A stretch of 34,613 nt of DNA from SLJK01 sp964567295 (GTDB lineage: Bacteria; Bacillota; Dethiobacteria; DTU022; UBA8154): positions 1-34,613 of the forward strand of contig CAZMLU010000014.1 in the NCBI GenBank assembly GCA_964567295.1. The letters are read 5' to 3'. Below the pieces are notes generated by a model that saw only the letters and a program-made list of their open reading frames with translations, was not told the origin of the DNA and searched no databases. The first letter of the stretch is position 1; the number at the start of each line of letters is the position of its first letter. Made by a program: the position numbers and the translations under genes. Shown here piece by piece: positions 15,959 to 23,866 of this stretch.

Positions 15959-17026
15959 ATGTGGGAAAAATTAAAGATCCTGGAGGAACGTTATGCTCAG
16001 CTTGAAGAGCAGTTAAGTGATCCGGAGGTTATTAAAGAACAACAGCAATGGCAAAAATATACTCGCGAGCACGCAGAACTTTCGGATATTATTGCTGCTT
16101 ATCGCCAATTGCAAAGAGTAGATTGGGAGCTTTCTGAAGCTCGGGATATGCTTAAAGAAAAGCAGGAAGAAGAGATGACGTTCTTTCTGAAGGAAGAAAT
16201 TGCAAATCTGGAGGCAGAAAAAGAAAAGTTAGAGGAACAGCTTAGAGTGCTTCTGCTTCCAAGGGATCCTAATGATGAGAAAGACGTAATTATGGAGCTT
16301 CGTGCAGGCACAGGTGGTGAAGAAGCTGGACTTTTTGTTGGCGATTTGCTACGTATGTATTCGCGCTTTGCGGAGAAAAAAAATTGGAAACTGGAACTTT
16401 TGGACTCACATCCTACGGATATTGGAGGATTTAAAGAAATAGTTTTTTCTATTAGCGGTAAGGGTGCCTACAGCCAACTGAAATTCGAAAGCGGCGTGCA
16501 CCGGGTGCAAAGAATCCCCAGTACTGAATCTGGCGGCCGCATTCATACTTCTGCTGCTACAGTAGCTGTTTTGCCAGAAGCCGAGGAAGTAGATTTGGAG
16601 ATCGACCCCCAGGATCTAAGGCTTGATACTTTTTGTTCCACCGGGCCGGGGGGGCAAAGTGTCAATACCACCCAATCGGCGGTGCGAATAACTCATCTAC
16701 CTACCAATACCGTTGTGAGCTGCCAGGATGAAAAATCACAGCACAAAAACCGGGATAAGGCCATGCGAGTTTTGAGAGCAAGACTGCTGGATCATATGCT
16801 GGCAGAACAGCAGCAGGAACAGGCCCAAGACAGAAGAAACCAGGTCGGAAGCGGGGACCGTAGCGAACGAATTCGCACTTACAACTTCCCCCAGAGCAGG
16901 GTAACAGATCATCGCATAGGGCTGACCCTTCATAAATTGGACCAGGTTTTGGAAGGGGAGCTGCAAGCTATTATTGACGCCCTGGTTGCTTACGAAACAG
17001 CGGAGAAGATGAAAGCGGTTCAGTAG
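15959..17026 (+). CDS. prfA: Peptide chain release factor 1
   Basis: Recognises UAG/UAA stop codons and triggers peptide release. The catalytic GGQ is in STGPGGQSVNTTQSAVRITH, and the codon-reading PxT motif is PST in HRVQRIPSTESGGRIHTSA, which fits RF1 rather than RF2 (SPF). ATG at 15959 gives the usual start MWEKLKILEERY with GGAGG 9 bases upstream; an ATG at 15941 would place that Shine-Dalgarno inside the gene. At 355 aa it is full length. It is followed by prmC, which methylates this GGQ. Confidence 0.96.
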   Translation: MWEKLKILEERYAQLEEQLSDPEVIKEQQQWQKYTREHAELSDIIAAYRQLQRVDWELSEARDMLKEKQEEEMTFFLKEEIANLEAEKEKLEEQLRVLLLPRDPNDEKDVIMELRAGTGGEEAGLFVGDLLRMYSRFAEKKNWKLELLDSHPTDIGGFKEIVFSISGKGAYSQLKFESGVHRVQRIPSTESGGRIHTSAATVAVLPEAEEVDLEIDPQDLRLDTFCSTGPGGQSVNTTQSAVRITHLPTNTVVSCQDEKSQHKNRDKAMRVLRARLLDHMLAEQQQEQAQDRRNQVGSGDRSERIRTYNFPQSRVTDHRIGLTLHKLDQVLEGELQAIIDALVAYETAEKMKAVQ

Positions 17027-17081
17027 TTCATTTCTTTAAGAAATGATTATTTTTAAAAACTACAGGAGAGAATCTATCAAC

Positions 17082-17972
17082 ATGGAGCCAAGAAAAATAG
17101 AGTGTAGTATAAAAGAGGCCTTGTTAGAGGCCGCTTCTTATTTAAGACTCCAGGATGTGGATCAGCCACGCAGCGAGGCCGAATTTATTTTGGCTTTTTC
17201 TTTGAGGCAGGATAGAATTTATCTTTATACCAATAGCGAGAGAATGCTATCTTCTTCGCAGGTAGAATATTTTAGAAGTCTTGTGCAACGTAGAGGTAAA
17301 GGTGAACCACTTGCCTATATTACTGGCATAAAGGAATTTATGGGCCTTTCCTTTCAGGTGGATGAAAATGTTCTTATTCCGCGGCCGGAAACTGAACACC
17401 TGGTGGAGGCTGTGTTAGAATGGCTAAATTTACATTATCCGGAATGCTCCAAAGCGGGGGAGGTAAGAATTCTGGATCTTGGAACCGGATCCGGCAATAT
17501 TGCTCTTTCGCTGGCTTATTTCAGGGAGAGCATAAATATTGTAGGTGTGGATATTGAAAACGAAGCGATCCGGTTGGCCAGGAAAAATGCTTGCGCACTT
17601 GAGCTTGAAAAGAGAGTGGAGTTTATAAATGGGGACTATTTTAACTCCCTTCCTCCAGGGAGCACTTTTCATGTTATAGTATCAAATCCACCATATATCC
17701 CTCAAAACACCCAGCCTTTTTTATCCCCAGAAATAAAGAGAGAACCAGTACGGGCCCTTGACGGAGGAGTTGATGGTTTAAGGGATTATAGAATAATTAT
17801 GCAGTTGGCCGGGTCATATTTATTATCACCTGGACTATTGGCCCTTGAAATCGGGGAAGGTCAGGTAGAAGCCATATTAAACATGGGACACCATTGGGGT
17901 TTTAAGAATGCCGGGATTAAAAAAGACTATGCAGAATGCCAAAGGGTTATCCTTTTTAGCAGTCCAGCTTAA
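17082..17972 (+). CDS. prmC: Release factor glutamine methyltransferase PrmC
   Basis: Methylates the glutamine of the GGQ motif in release factors using SAM. The SAM-binding motif ILDLGTGSGNIALSLA and the active-site NPPYIP are present, with the N-terminal helical domain (RSEAEFILAFSL, PLAYITGIKEFMG, VLIPRPETE). ATG at 17082 has AGGAG 13 bases upstream and fits the family start better than ATG 17043, which lacks a ribosome site. The stop overlaps the stop of the convergent nikR gene by two bases (17970-17971), so the two genes meet tail to tail. Confidence 0.95.
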   Translation: MEPRKIECSIKEALLEAASYLRLQDVDQPRSEAEFILAFSLRQDRIYLYTNSERMLSSSQVEYFRSLVQRRGKGEPLAYITGIKEFMGLSFQVDENVLIPRPETEHLVEAVLEWLNLHYPECSKAGEVRILDLGTGSGNIALSLAYFRESINIVGVDIENEAIRLARKNACALELEKRVEFINGDYFNSLPPGSTFHVIVSNPPYIPQNTQPFLSPEIKREPVRALDGGVDGLRDYRIIMQLAGSYLLSPGLLALEIGEGQVEAILNMGHHWGFKNAGIKKDYAECQRVILFSSPA

Positions 17973-18385
17973 ATGTTTTTTCCGGTAGTGGTAATGGTGA
18001 GTCTGCCGTGTTTAACACCTTTGACACTGATCAGACTTTCGGCAACGCTGCGAACTTCTCCAGCGGGTCCTTTTACTGCCAACACTTCCAGGCAGTTGTG
18101 ATGATCCAGGTGAAAGTGCATAGTGGAAAGGATTAAGTGGTGATAGCCATGCTGCAACTCCATGAGATGATCACTTAAACCCTTTACATGATGATCGTAG
18201 ATAAGTGTTACTGTGCCAGCCACTTCTTCTTCTTCCTTTTCCCATTCCAGTTCAACCAGCTGGTTGCGTATCAGGTCTCGCAGTGCTTCCGAGCGGTTGT
18301 TGTAACCTTTTAGGAATATCAACTTGTCAAATCTTTCCAATAGATTTTCGTTGATCGAAACCCCAAAACGGATCAGCTCTGACAT
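17969..18385 (-). CDS. nikR: Nickel-responsive transcriptional regulator NikR
   Basis: Ribbon-helix-helix DNA-binding domain at residues 1-45 (RFGVSINENLLERFD...NRSEALRDLIR) plus a C-terminal ACT-like metal domain. All four square-planar nickel ligands can be aligned with E. coli NikR (H76, H87, H89, C95) at a constant offset of three: H79, H90, H92 and C98. The length of 138 aa is normal. It is divergent from the Fur-family gene and close to larE, larC and larB, which need nickel, so it probably senses nickel for this module; no clear operator of the E. coli type was seen. Confidence 0.93.
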   Translation of the reverse strand: MSELIRFGVSINENLLERFDKLIFLKGYNNRSEALRDLIRNQLVELEWEKEEEEVAGTVTLIYDHHVKGLSDHLMELQHGYHHLILSTMHFHLDHHNCLEVLAVKGPAGEVRSVAESLISVKGVKHGRLTITTTGKNI

Positions 18386-18414
18386 ATTTTGCCTCCTTCA
18401 TTCTCATATTTTCC

Positions 18415-18441
18415 ATTATACCACAATTAATCTCGAAGCAA
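18415..18441 (-). promoter_or_regulatory. Candidate nikR promoter
   Basis: On the minus strand TTGCTT (18436-18441) and TATAAT (18415-18420) are spaced by 15 bases, 30 bases before the ATG; GGAGG lies about 7 bases before the start. The spacer is short, so the -35 is uncertain. Confidence 0.45.
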
Positions 18442-18500
18442 TTATCATAGATTTTTTTGTGATAGGAACTGGGTTTGCTTTTCCGTAGTATAAAGGTGTG

Positions 18501-18516
18501 TTATAATGTTTGATAA
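18501..18516 (+). promoter_or_regulatory. -10 element with overlapping dyad before the Fur-family gene
   Basis: TATAAT at 18502-18507 lies about 70 bases before the Fur-family start. It falls inside the dyad TTAT-N8-ATAA (18501-18516), a possible autoregulatory operator. No good -35 was found. Confidence 0.35.
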
Positions 18517-18578
18517 GCATTTACTTGTGATTAGTTTCACTGCCGTTAAACCTTTTTCAAATTGGATGGTGAGCAGCT

Positions 18579-19019
18579 ATGGAGAAAAAATTGCGCGAAA
18601 TGGAAAACCAGTTTAGAGAATACCGCATGACGCCACAGCGCAAAGTAGTTCTGGAGATATTACTGGAAAATAAAGATAGGCATCTTAGTGCGGAAGAAGT
18701 TTTTCAGATTAGCAGGGGAAAAGGTTTAGAAATTGGAATGGCTACTATCTACAGGACACTTGAGCTATTGGAAGATCTGGGGCTATCGCAAAAGTTGAAT
18801 TTTGGAGACGGACGCAGCAGGTATGAATTAGTTCAAAAAAATTTGACTGACCACCAACACCATCACTTGTTATGTCTTAATTGTGAATGTATCATTGAAG
18901 TAGAAGAAGATCTGCTGCACCAATTAGAAGAAGTGGTCCGGAAAAAGCATAATTTTGAGATAGTTAACCATAACCTGCAATTTTTTGGATACTGTAGCTC
19001 TTGCCGGAATCAAAAATAG
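18579..19019 (+). CDS. Fur-family metal/peroxide regulator
   Basis: Winged-helix domain at about residues 10-85 (YRMTPQRKVVLEILLE, GMATIYRTLELLEDLGL) and a dimerisation domain with the metal motif DHQHHHLLCLNC. The second structural zinc pair is CSSC near the C-terminus (zinc type CxxC...CxxC). The length of 146 aa is typical. Motifs do not decide between Fur, Zur and PerR. It stands between nikR and larE, so control of metal supply is plausible. The ATG follows GGATGGTGAG. Confidence 0.88.
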   Translation: MEKKLREMENQFREYRMTPQRKVVLEILLENKDRHLSAEEVFQISRGKGLEIGMATIYRTLELLEDLGLSQKLNFGDGRSRYELVQKNLTDHQHHHLLCLNCECIIEVEEDLLHQLEEVVRKKHNFEIVNHNLQFFGYCSSCRNQK

Positions 19020-19110
19020 AACTTTATAGAGATAACGGATATAAATGACCATGTTTTATGGGTTTGCATATTTCGGAAAATTAGGATAAATTCTTGAAAG
19101 GAGATGCAAG

Positions 19111-19899
19111 ATGGATCCTTTATACGATAAGGAGAGAAAACTAGAACAAAAACTGGAAGAGATGGAAGATGTGCTGGTTGCTTTTTCAGGTGGTGTAGAT
19201 AGCACTTATCTTCTTTTTAAAACTAAGGAAAAGGCCAAAGGAAGAGTGGTTGCCGTCACTGCCATCTCTCCTTTGCATCCCTTGAAAGAAATAGAGGAGG
19301 CTAAGACAAGGGCAAAGGAACTGGGAATGGAGCATATTTTACTGGAGAGCAAAGAATTGGAAAGCGCAGAATTTCGGGCTAACCCCCCTCACAGGTGCTA
19401 TCTTTGTCGGCGGATTGTTTACGGTGATTTTAAGGGTGTAGCTGAGAAGAAGGGGCTTCGATATGTGTTGATTGGCAATAATCGTGATGATGAAGAAAAG
19501 GCGCGGCCGGGAATGAGGGCCGCTGTGGAGTATGAGATCCACTCTCCCCTACAAGAGGTCGAATTAAGAAAGAACGATATTCGCCAGCTTTCTAAGGAGG
19601 CGGGCTTGCCTACCCATGATAAACCTGCCTTGCCCTGCTTGGTTACACGTTTTAGATATGGTGAACAGCTTACCCTTCCCAAGTTGGAACAGGTAGAGCG
19701 CTCTGAAGAGTATTTACATTTATTGGGATTTAAGAAACTACGAGTGCGCTACCATGGTGATATTGCTCGTTTGGAGTTGGAAGGTTCTATGATGGAAAAA
19801 GCGCTGGAGATGAGAAAAGAAATAAGAACGGTTCTACAAAAACTTGGGTTTACCTATGTAACACTTGATTTTACTTCTGACCTGGAAGAGAAAGAATAA
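19111..19899 (+). CDS. larE: LarE, ATP-dependent sacrificial sulfur transferase
   Basis: PP-loop enzyme that adenylates the carboxyl group of the pyridinium precursor and donates sulfur from its own cysteine to build the nickel-pincer nucleotide. The PP-loop is SGGVDST (residues 26-32). A single cysteine falls at residue 176 in ALPCLVTRF, the same number as the sacrificial Cys176 of Lactobacillus plantarum LarE as I recall it; C96 and C99 form HRCYLC. The length of 262 aa is usual. AAAGGAG precedes the ATG. It converges on larC with only 10 bases between stops. Confidence 0.93.
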   Translation: MDPLYDKERKLEQKLEEMEDVLVAFSGGVDSTYLLFKTKEKAKGRVVAVTAISPLHPLKEIEEAKTRAKELGMEHILLESKELESAEFRANPPHRCYLCRRIVYGDFKGVAEKKGLRYVLIGNNRDDEEKARPGMRAAVEYEIHSPLQEVELRKNDIRQLSKEAGLPTHDKPALPCLVTRFRYGEQLTLPKLEQVERSEEYLHLLGFKKLRVRYHGDIARLELEGSMMEKALEMRKEIRTVLQKLGFTYVTLDFTSDLEEKE

Positions 19900-19909
19900 A
19901 GAACGTCTA

Positions 19910-21127
19910 CTAGTTGGTGGCTAATAATTTCCAAACGGCAGCATAAACCTTTTTTAAAGGTATTCCTTCTTTTTTTGCGATATGAAGACAGTCTAAATAT
20001 TCAGGAGAAGCATTGTAGTAAGGAGAAGCTGACCCCGCTATTTTTACCCTTACTTTCCCCCAAGGTGTTTGGAGAGCCTTTATTTGTCTGGGCAGCATTA
20101 CCTTTTCAGCGCTGAAGTGGCGGTATCCCAGGGTTGTAGTTTCTTGCAAAAGTATATCTCCCATTTCCCAGGCTTTATGTGGAGAAGTAAGAATGGTTAC
20201 TTTTACAGCAGGCCTGTTTCTTTTCATTTGCACCGGTGTAAAATAAACATCCAGGGCTCCAGCCATAAAAAGGCGTTCCATAAGATAGTCATATATCTCC
20301 GGGTTTAGATCATCAATGTTTGTTTCAATAATTTCTACCCTTTCTGTTAATAGAGCGGTTTTTGCTGAACGCAAGTTCTCCCTGGTTTGCTTTTCGGGAT
20401 AACTAGCAGTAGCTTCCCCGGTAAAAGCCCTGACCAAGTTGGGATAGGGAAATTCTTTCAGGCCTGCACCATAACCTGTTTTGTTTATTATCAGGGAAGG
20501 AATTGAAGAAAAAGAGGTGCAAAACACTCCCAGGATTGATGCCCCGGTAGGGGTGACAGTTTCACCTTTAAGAGGGAGTCCGTAGCAAGGTATGCGGTAC
20601 CTGCGGATTATTTCCATGGTGGCTGGAGCGGGTAGGGGAATGCTACCATGACTTGCATTTATATATCCTTTTCCCAAGGGTAATGCCGAACCCCATATTT
20701 TATCAATTTTCAGCATTTCCAGAGCGATAGCGCTTCCCATAATATCTACGATGGAATCTACCGCTCCAATCTCGTGAAAATGGACCTCGTTCTTTTTAAC
20801 CCCGTGTACTTTTGCTTCTGCCTGTGCCAGGGCATCAAAAATAAGCAGCCCGTTTTTTTTAATGGAGGAATTGAGAGAGGACGACTTGATTAGCTCTTTT
20901 ATCTGTGCATAATTACGGAAAGGCTGTTTTTCGAAAACCTCTATCTTGACCTGCAGAGCACTTATTCCCTTTTTGTGTACACGGAAGGTTTTAAAAGCAT
21001 ATCCACTAAGGGGAAGAAGGGATAATTGTTTTTTGAAGACTTCGAGGGGAAGGCCGCAGTCCAGTAAAGCACCCAAGATCATATCTCCAGCCAGCCCCGC
21101 AGCGCAATCCAGGTATAATATCCGCAT
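19910..21127 (-). CDS. larC: LarC, nickel insertase for the nickel-pincer nucleotide
   Basis: CTP-dependent cyclometallase that inserts nickel into the pincer nucleotide (DUF111 family). The N-terminus ILYLDCAAGLAGDMILGALLD and EVHFHEIGAVDSIVDIMGSA are family signatures; the C-terminal domain carries VEIIETNIDDLNPEIYDYL. It is one continuous frame of 405 codons, unlike L. plantarum where larC is made through a ribosomal frameshift. The ATG at 21127 has AAAGGA upstream. It lies 21 bases after larB and is surely co-transcribed with it. Confidence 0.93.
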   Translation of the reverse strand: MRILYLDCAAGLAGDMILGALLDCGLPLEVFKKQLSLLPLSGYAFKTFRVHKKGISALQVKIEVFEKQPFRNYAQIKELIKSSSLNSSIKKNGLLIFDALAQAEAKVHGVKKNEVHFHEIGAVDSIVDIMGSAIALEMLKIDKIWGSALPLGKGYINASHGSIPLPAPATMEIIRRYRIPCYGLPLKGETVTPTGASILGVFCTSFSSIPSLIINKTGYGAGLKEFPYPNLVRAFTGEATASYPEKQTRENLRSAKTALLTERVEIIETNIDDLNPEIYDYLMERLFMAGALDVYFTPVQMKRNRPAVKVTILTSPHKAWEMGDILLQETTTLGYRHFSAEKVMLPRQIKALQTPWGKVRVKIAGSASPYYNASPEYLDCLHIAKKEGIPLKKVYAAVWKLLATN

Positions 21128-21148
21128 CTATTTAGTTCCTTTCTTTGC

Positions 21149-21907
21149 TCAGTTAGTATGCTTATTCCGGTTGATTAAAGAAGCAGAGTAACCCGCGCCA
21201 AAACCGTTATCAATATTAACCACAGAAACTCCCGGTGCACAACTGTTCAGCATGGTCAACAACGAGGCAAGACCTCCGAAGCTGGCTCCGTAACCCACAC
21301 TGGTAGGGACTGCTATTACAGGACAATCTACCAATCCTCCAACCACGCTGGGCAGGGCGCCGTCCATCCCGGCAGCTACTATAATAACGCTGGCCTGGTG
21401 CAATCTGGTGTTGTTGTCCAGCAGGCGATGAAGGCCCGCTACTCCAACATCGTACAATCTCTCCACCCGGTTTCCCATTAATTCTGCGGTTATATATGCT
21501 TCTTCTGCTACGTTTTGATCAGAGGTTCCTGCTGAGATAACTAGAATCCCTCCTTTTCCATACATTTTGTCATCCCGTTTTATCGAAATGGTACGGGAGT
21601 GTTTTTGGTAATTAGCTTCCGGAAAAAGAGGCTGTATTTCTGCAAAAACTTCCGGTTCAGCCCTGGTAGCCAGTATATTGCCCGGAAAATTTTTCAAGCG
21701 TCCAATGATTTCCCGCACCTGCTCAGGAGTTTTCCCCTGGCATAAAACAACCTCTGGAAAGCCCTGCCGCAAAGGACGGTGATGATCTATCTTGGCAAAC
21801 CCCAGATCTTCATAAGGGAAACACCGGAGCTGTTCCAGGGCTGCTTCCAGGGTTATCTTGCCTTGCTGTAATTCTTCAAGAATATGACGAAATGATTGGT
21901 GTTTCAA
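21149..21907 (-). CDS. larB: LarB, nicotinic acid adenine dinucleotide carboxylase/hydrolase
   Basis: First enzyme of nickel-pincer cofactor synthesis; carboxylates the pyridinium ring of NaAD and releases AMP. The C-terminal half is PurE-like (ISAGTSDQNVAEEAYITAEL, VAAGMDGALPSVVGGLVDCPVIAVPTSVGYGASFGG). The N-terminal region (about 1-85) is the LarB-specific part. At 252 aa it is normal. The TTG start at 21907 is supported by GGAGG 7 bases upstream. It is the first gene of a larB-larC unit transcribed away from sua5. Confidence 0.94.
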   Translation of the reverse strand: MKHQSFRHILEELQQGKITLEAALEQLRCFPYEDLGFAKIDHHRPLRQGFPEVVLCQGKTPEQVREIIGRLKNFPGNILATRAEPEVFAEIQPLFPEANYQKHSRTISIKRDDKMYGKGGILVISAGTSDQNVAEEAYITAELMGNRVERLYDVGVAGLHRLLDNNTRLHQASVIIVAAGMDGALPSVVGGLVDCPVIAVPTSVGYGASFGGLASLLTMLNSCAPGVSVVNIDNGFGAGYSASLINRNKHTN

Positions 21908-21951
21908 GATTAACCTCCAGGAAAAGAAATGTTCAGCTGTAAACTGCCGTT

Positions 21952-21960
21952 ATTATACCA
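21952..21960 (-). promoter_or_regulatory. Extended -10 promoter element for larBC
   Basis: TGG-TATAAT on the minus strand, 45 bases before the larB start. The -35 is weak. The 210-base region shared with the divergent sua5 promoter holds no other feature I could name. Confidence 0.5.
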
Positions 21961-22048
21961 TTTACAGGGACAATGATAAAGATAAAAGGTTATGAAAAGA
22001 ACATTGTTAGTGTGTCTGTTGGTAGATTGAGAAATATTTAAGGGAGTC

Positions 22049-22077
22049 TTGTCAAAAGCATTATGTTATAATATTAT
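22049..22077 (+). promoter_or_regulatory. Promoter of the threonylcarbamoyl-AMP synthase gene
   Basis: TTGTCA (22049-22054) and TATTAT (22072-22077) are spaced by 17 bases and lie about 60 bases before the gene. Confidence 0.6.
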
Positions 22078-22135
22078 GTAGGAATGCCAATTATAGTTTA
22101 TCCATCCCATTTGCCGTTTGGAGGTGTACCGCCTG

Positions 22136-23209
22136 TTGGAATGGCCCAGGGTAAAGAATACTTTACTTCTTTATGCTCAGGACCCTGAAAAGACGAATGA
22201 GGCGCTTTCGCTATCCGCATCTATTCTGAAAAAAGGTGGCCTGGTTGCTTTTCCCACGGAAACTGTATATGGGCTGGGAGCCGACGCCTTGAACGAAGAA
22301 GCGGTGGGGAAAATTTTTAAAGTAAAAGAACGTCCCCCGGATAATCCACTCATTGTTCACGTGGCTCATGTAGAAATGATTGAACAGCTAGCCTACAATA
22401 TACCGAAAGAAGTATACATACTTGGGGAAAGATTTTGGCCGGGCCCTTTGACCCTGGTGCTTTCCAAAAAAGCTAGCGTGCCTGATATTACTACCGGAGG
22501 AATATCCTCAGTAGCAGTGCGCATTCCCGCTCATCCTACCGCTCAGAGTTTATTGCGGATAGTCGGGATACCTTTGGCTGCACCCAGTGCTAATCTCTCT
22601 GGGCGTCCCAGTCCCACTACAGCCGAACATGTTATGCATGATTTGGCCGGCCGAATAGAGGCCGTGCTTGATGGAGGCGAATGTGCTGTGGGCGTCGAGT
22701 CAACAGTTCTTAGCTTGCTTTCCAACCCGCCGGCACTTCTGCGACCCGGGGGAGTAACCTTAGAAATGTTGCAGGAGAGTTTGGATGCAAAAGTAATCGA
22801 TTTGTCAGTAGATGACGGAGAAGAATTTTCAAAAGGTGCTCCACCCGCCCCTGGGATGAAATACAGGCACTATGCTACCAATGCACCTTTGTACCTGGTC
22901 GAAGGGGAAGAAACAGCAAGATGGAGGCAGATGGACGTTTTAGCAGAGCATTTTACTCTCCAGGGGATCCGTGTGGGAATGCTAATTTTCCAGGAGAGCT
23001 TGGAATTTTTAAATACCCCATTCGTTGAAATCTTGGGCTCCAGAGAAGAACATTCCACGGTTGCTAAAAGGTTATTCGATGCTCTGCGTAAATTGGACAA
23101 TATGGAGGTCGAAGTAATAATTGCTGAAGGCCTGGAAGATAGGGATATGGGAAAAGCTGTTATGAACCGTCTTAGAAAAGCTTCTACACAGATCTTAAAA
23201 GCGGAATGA
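22136..23209 (+). CDS. sua5: Threonylcarbamoyl-AMP synthase, Sua5/YwlC type
   Basis: Makes threonylcarbamoyl-AMP from threonine, bicarbonate and ATP for the t6A37 modification of tRNA. The YrdC domain (about residues 15-205) shows VAFPTETVYGLGADAL, KVKERPPDNPLIVH, RFWPGPLTLVL and APSANLSG. A C-terminal Sua5 domain follows after the linker APPAPGMKYRHYAT, so this is the long two-domain form. TTG 22136 is chosen because GGAGG ends 11 bases upstream; the in-frame TTG at 22118 overlaps that sequence. In B. subtilis ywlC also lies between prmC and rpiB/glyA. Confidence 0.93.
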   Translation: MEWPRVKNTLLLYAQDPEKTNEALSLSASILKKGGLVAFPTETVYGLGADALNEEAVGKIFKVKERPPDNPLIVHVAHVEMIEQLAYNIPKEVYILGERFWPGPLTLVLSKKASVPDITTGGISSVAVRIPAHPTAQSLLRIVGIPLAAPSANLSGRPSPTTAEHVMHDLAGRIEAVLDGGECAVGVESTVLSLLSNPPALLRPGGVTLEMLQESLDAKVIDLSVDDGEEFSKGAPPAPGMKYRHYATNAPLYLVEGEETARWRQMDVLAEHFTLQGIRVGMLIFQESLEFLNTPFVEILGSREEHSTVAKRLFDALRKLDNMEVEVIIAEGLEDRDMGKAVMNRLRKASTQILKAE

Positions 23210-23367
23210 GATTTAAAATATTACCGCTCCAGATAATGATAAACAAGAAGGAGAAAAGGAATTAAAAAGAGAAGAGGTATAGGTCTAGCTAAGGCAACAA
23301 TGGCGCGATTTGACTTTGTGCCAAGTTCTATAGAATTTACCTATGTGAAAGAAAAGGGGTTGAAGGG

Positions 23368-23811
23368 TTGAAAGTTGCTCTGGCAGCAGACCATGCTGGA
23401 TTTTCCTTAAAAGAAATGTTGAGAAATCACCTTACTGAAAAAAACGTAGCCTTTGAGGATTTTGGGGGTTTCGATAAAGAAGCGGTAGACTATCCTGATT
23501 TGGCCTATAAAGTAGCTCTTGCTGTTCAAGATGGGAAGTTTCAAAGAGGGATTCTCATTTGTGGGACAGGGATTGGGATGGCTATAGCCGCCAACAAGGT
23601 GAACGCTGTTAGAGCTGCCCCATGCAGCGATTGTTTTTCTGCTCGGGCTGCCAGAGCTCATAACGATGCCAATGTTCTGGCTTTGGGTGCAAGAGTTGTT
23701 GGAGAAGGTCTTGCTTTGGCTATTGTAGATGAATTTTTGGAAACTCCTTTTGAAGGTGGAAGGCATCTTGTTAGAATAGAAAAAATATCTTTATTGGAAA
23801 AAAATAATTAA
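23368..23811 (+). CDS. rpiB: Ribose-5-phosphate isomerase B
   Basis: Interconverts ribose-5-phosphate and ribulose-5-phosphate. The LacAB/RpiB signature is present: LAADHAGFSLK, DYPDLAYKVA, the active-site Cys in GILICGTGIGMAIAANK and ARAHNDANVLALGARV. At 147 aa it is typical. TTG at 23368 with AAAAGGGG 8 bases upstream gives the standard start MKVALAADHAG. The preceding 158 bases hold no recognised gene; B. subtilis has mntP and a low-molecular-weight phosphatase gene in this interval. Confidence 0.96.
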   Translation: MKVALAADHAGFSLKEMLRNHLTEKNVAFEDFGGFDKEAVDYPDLAYKVALAVQDGKFQRGILICGTGIGMAIAANKVNAVRAAPCSDCFSARAARAHNDANVLALGARVVGEGLALAIVDEFLETPFEGGRHLVRIEKISLLEKNN

Positions 23812-23813
23812 TT

Positions 23814-23866
23814 AGGAAAGGGGGAGAGCCCGGCCAGGTTGATTCTGGCCTGGCACATAATTACCC
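23814..23866 (+). promoter_or_regulatory. glyA ribosome site separated from the start by a hairpin
   Basis: The only Shine-Dalgarno-like sequence, AGGAAAGGGGGAG (23814-23826), ends 40 bases before the glyA ATG. Between them lies a hairpin: GCC-C-GGCCAG (23828-23837) pairs with CTGGCC-T-GGC (23845-23854) with one mismatch and loop GTTGATT. Folding leaves about 14 unpaired bases between the Shine-Dalgarno and ATG. An in-frame TAA at 23858 rules out an earlier start. Confidence 0.65.

Noticed and set aside
19910..21127. Programmed frameshift in larC as in Lactobacillus
   Set aside because: The frame is continuous for 405 codons and includes both the N- and C-terminal family motifs.
23210..23367. 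Small gene or riboswitch between sua5 and rpiB
   Set aside because: No open frame with a credible ribosome site; the only promoter-like pair (TTGACT at 23310, TAGAAT at 23331) has a 15-base spacer, and no riboswitch core was recognised.
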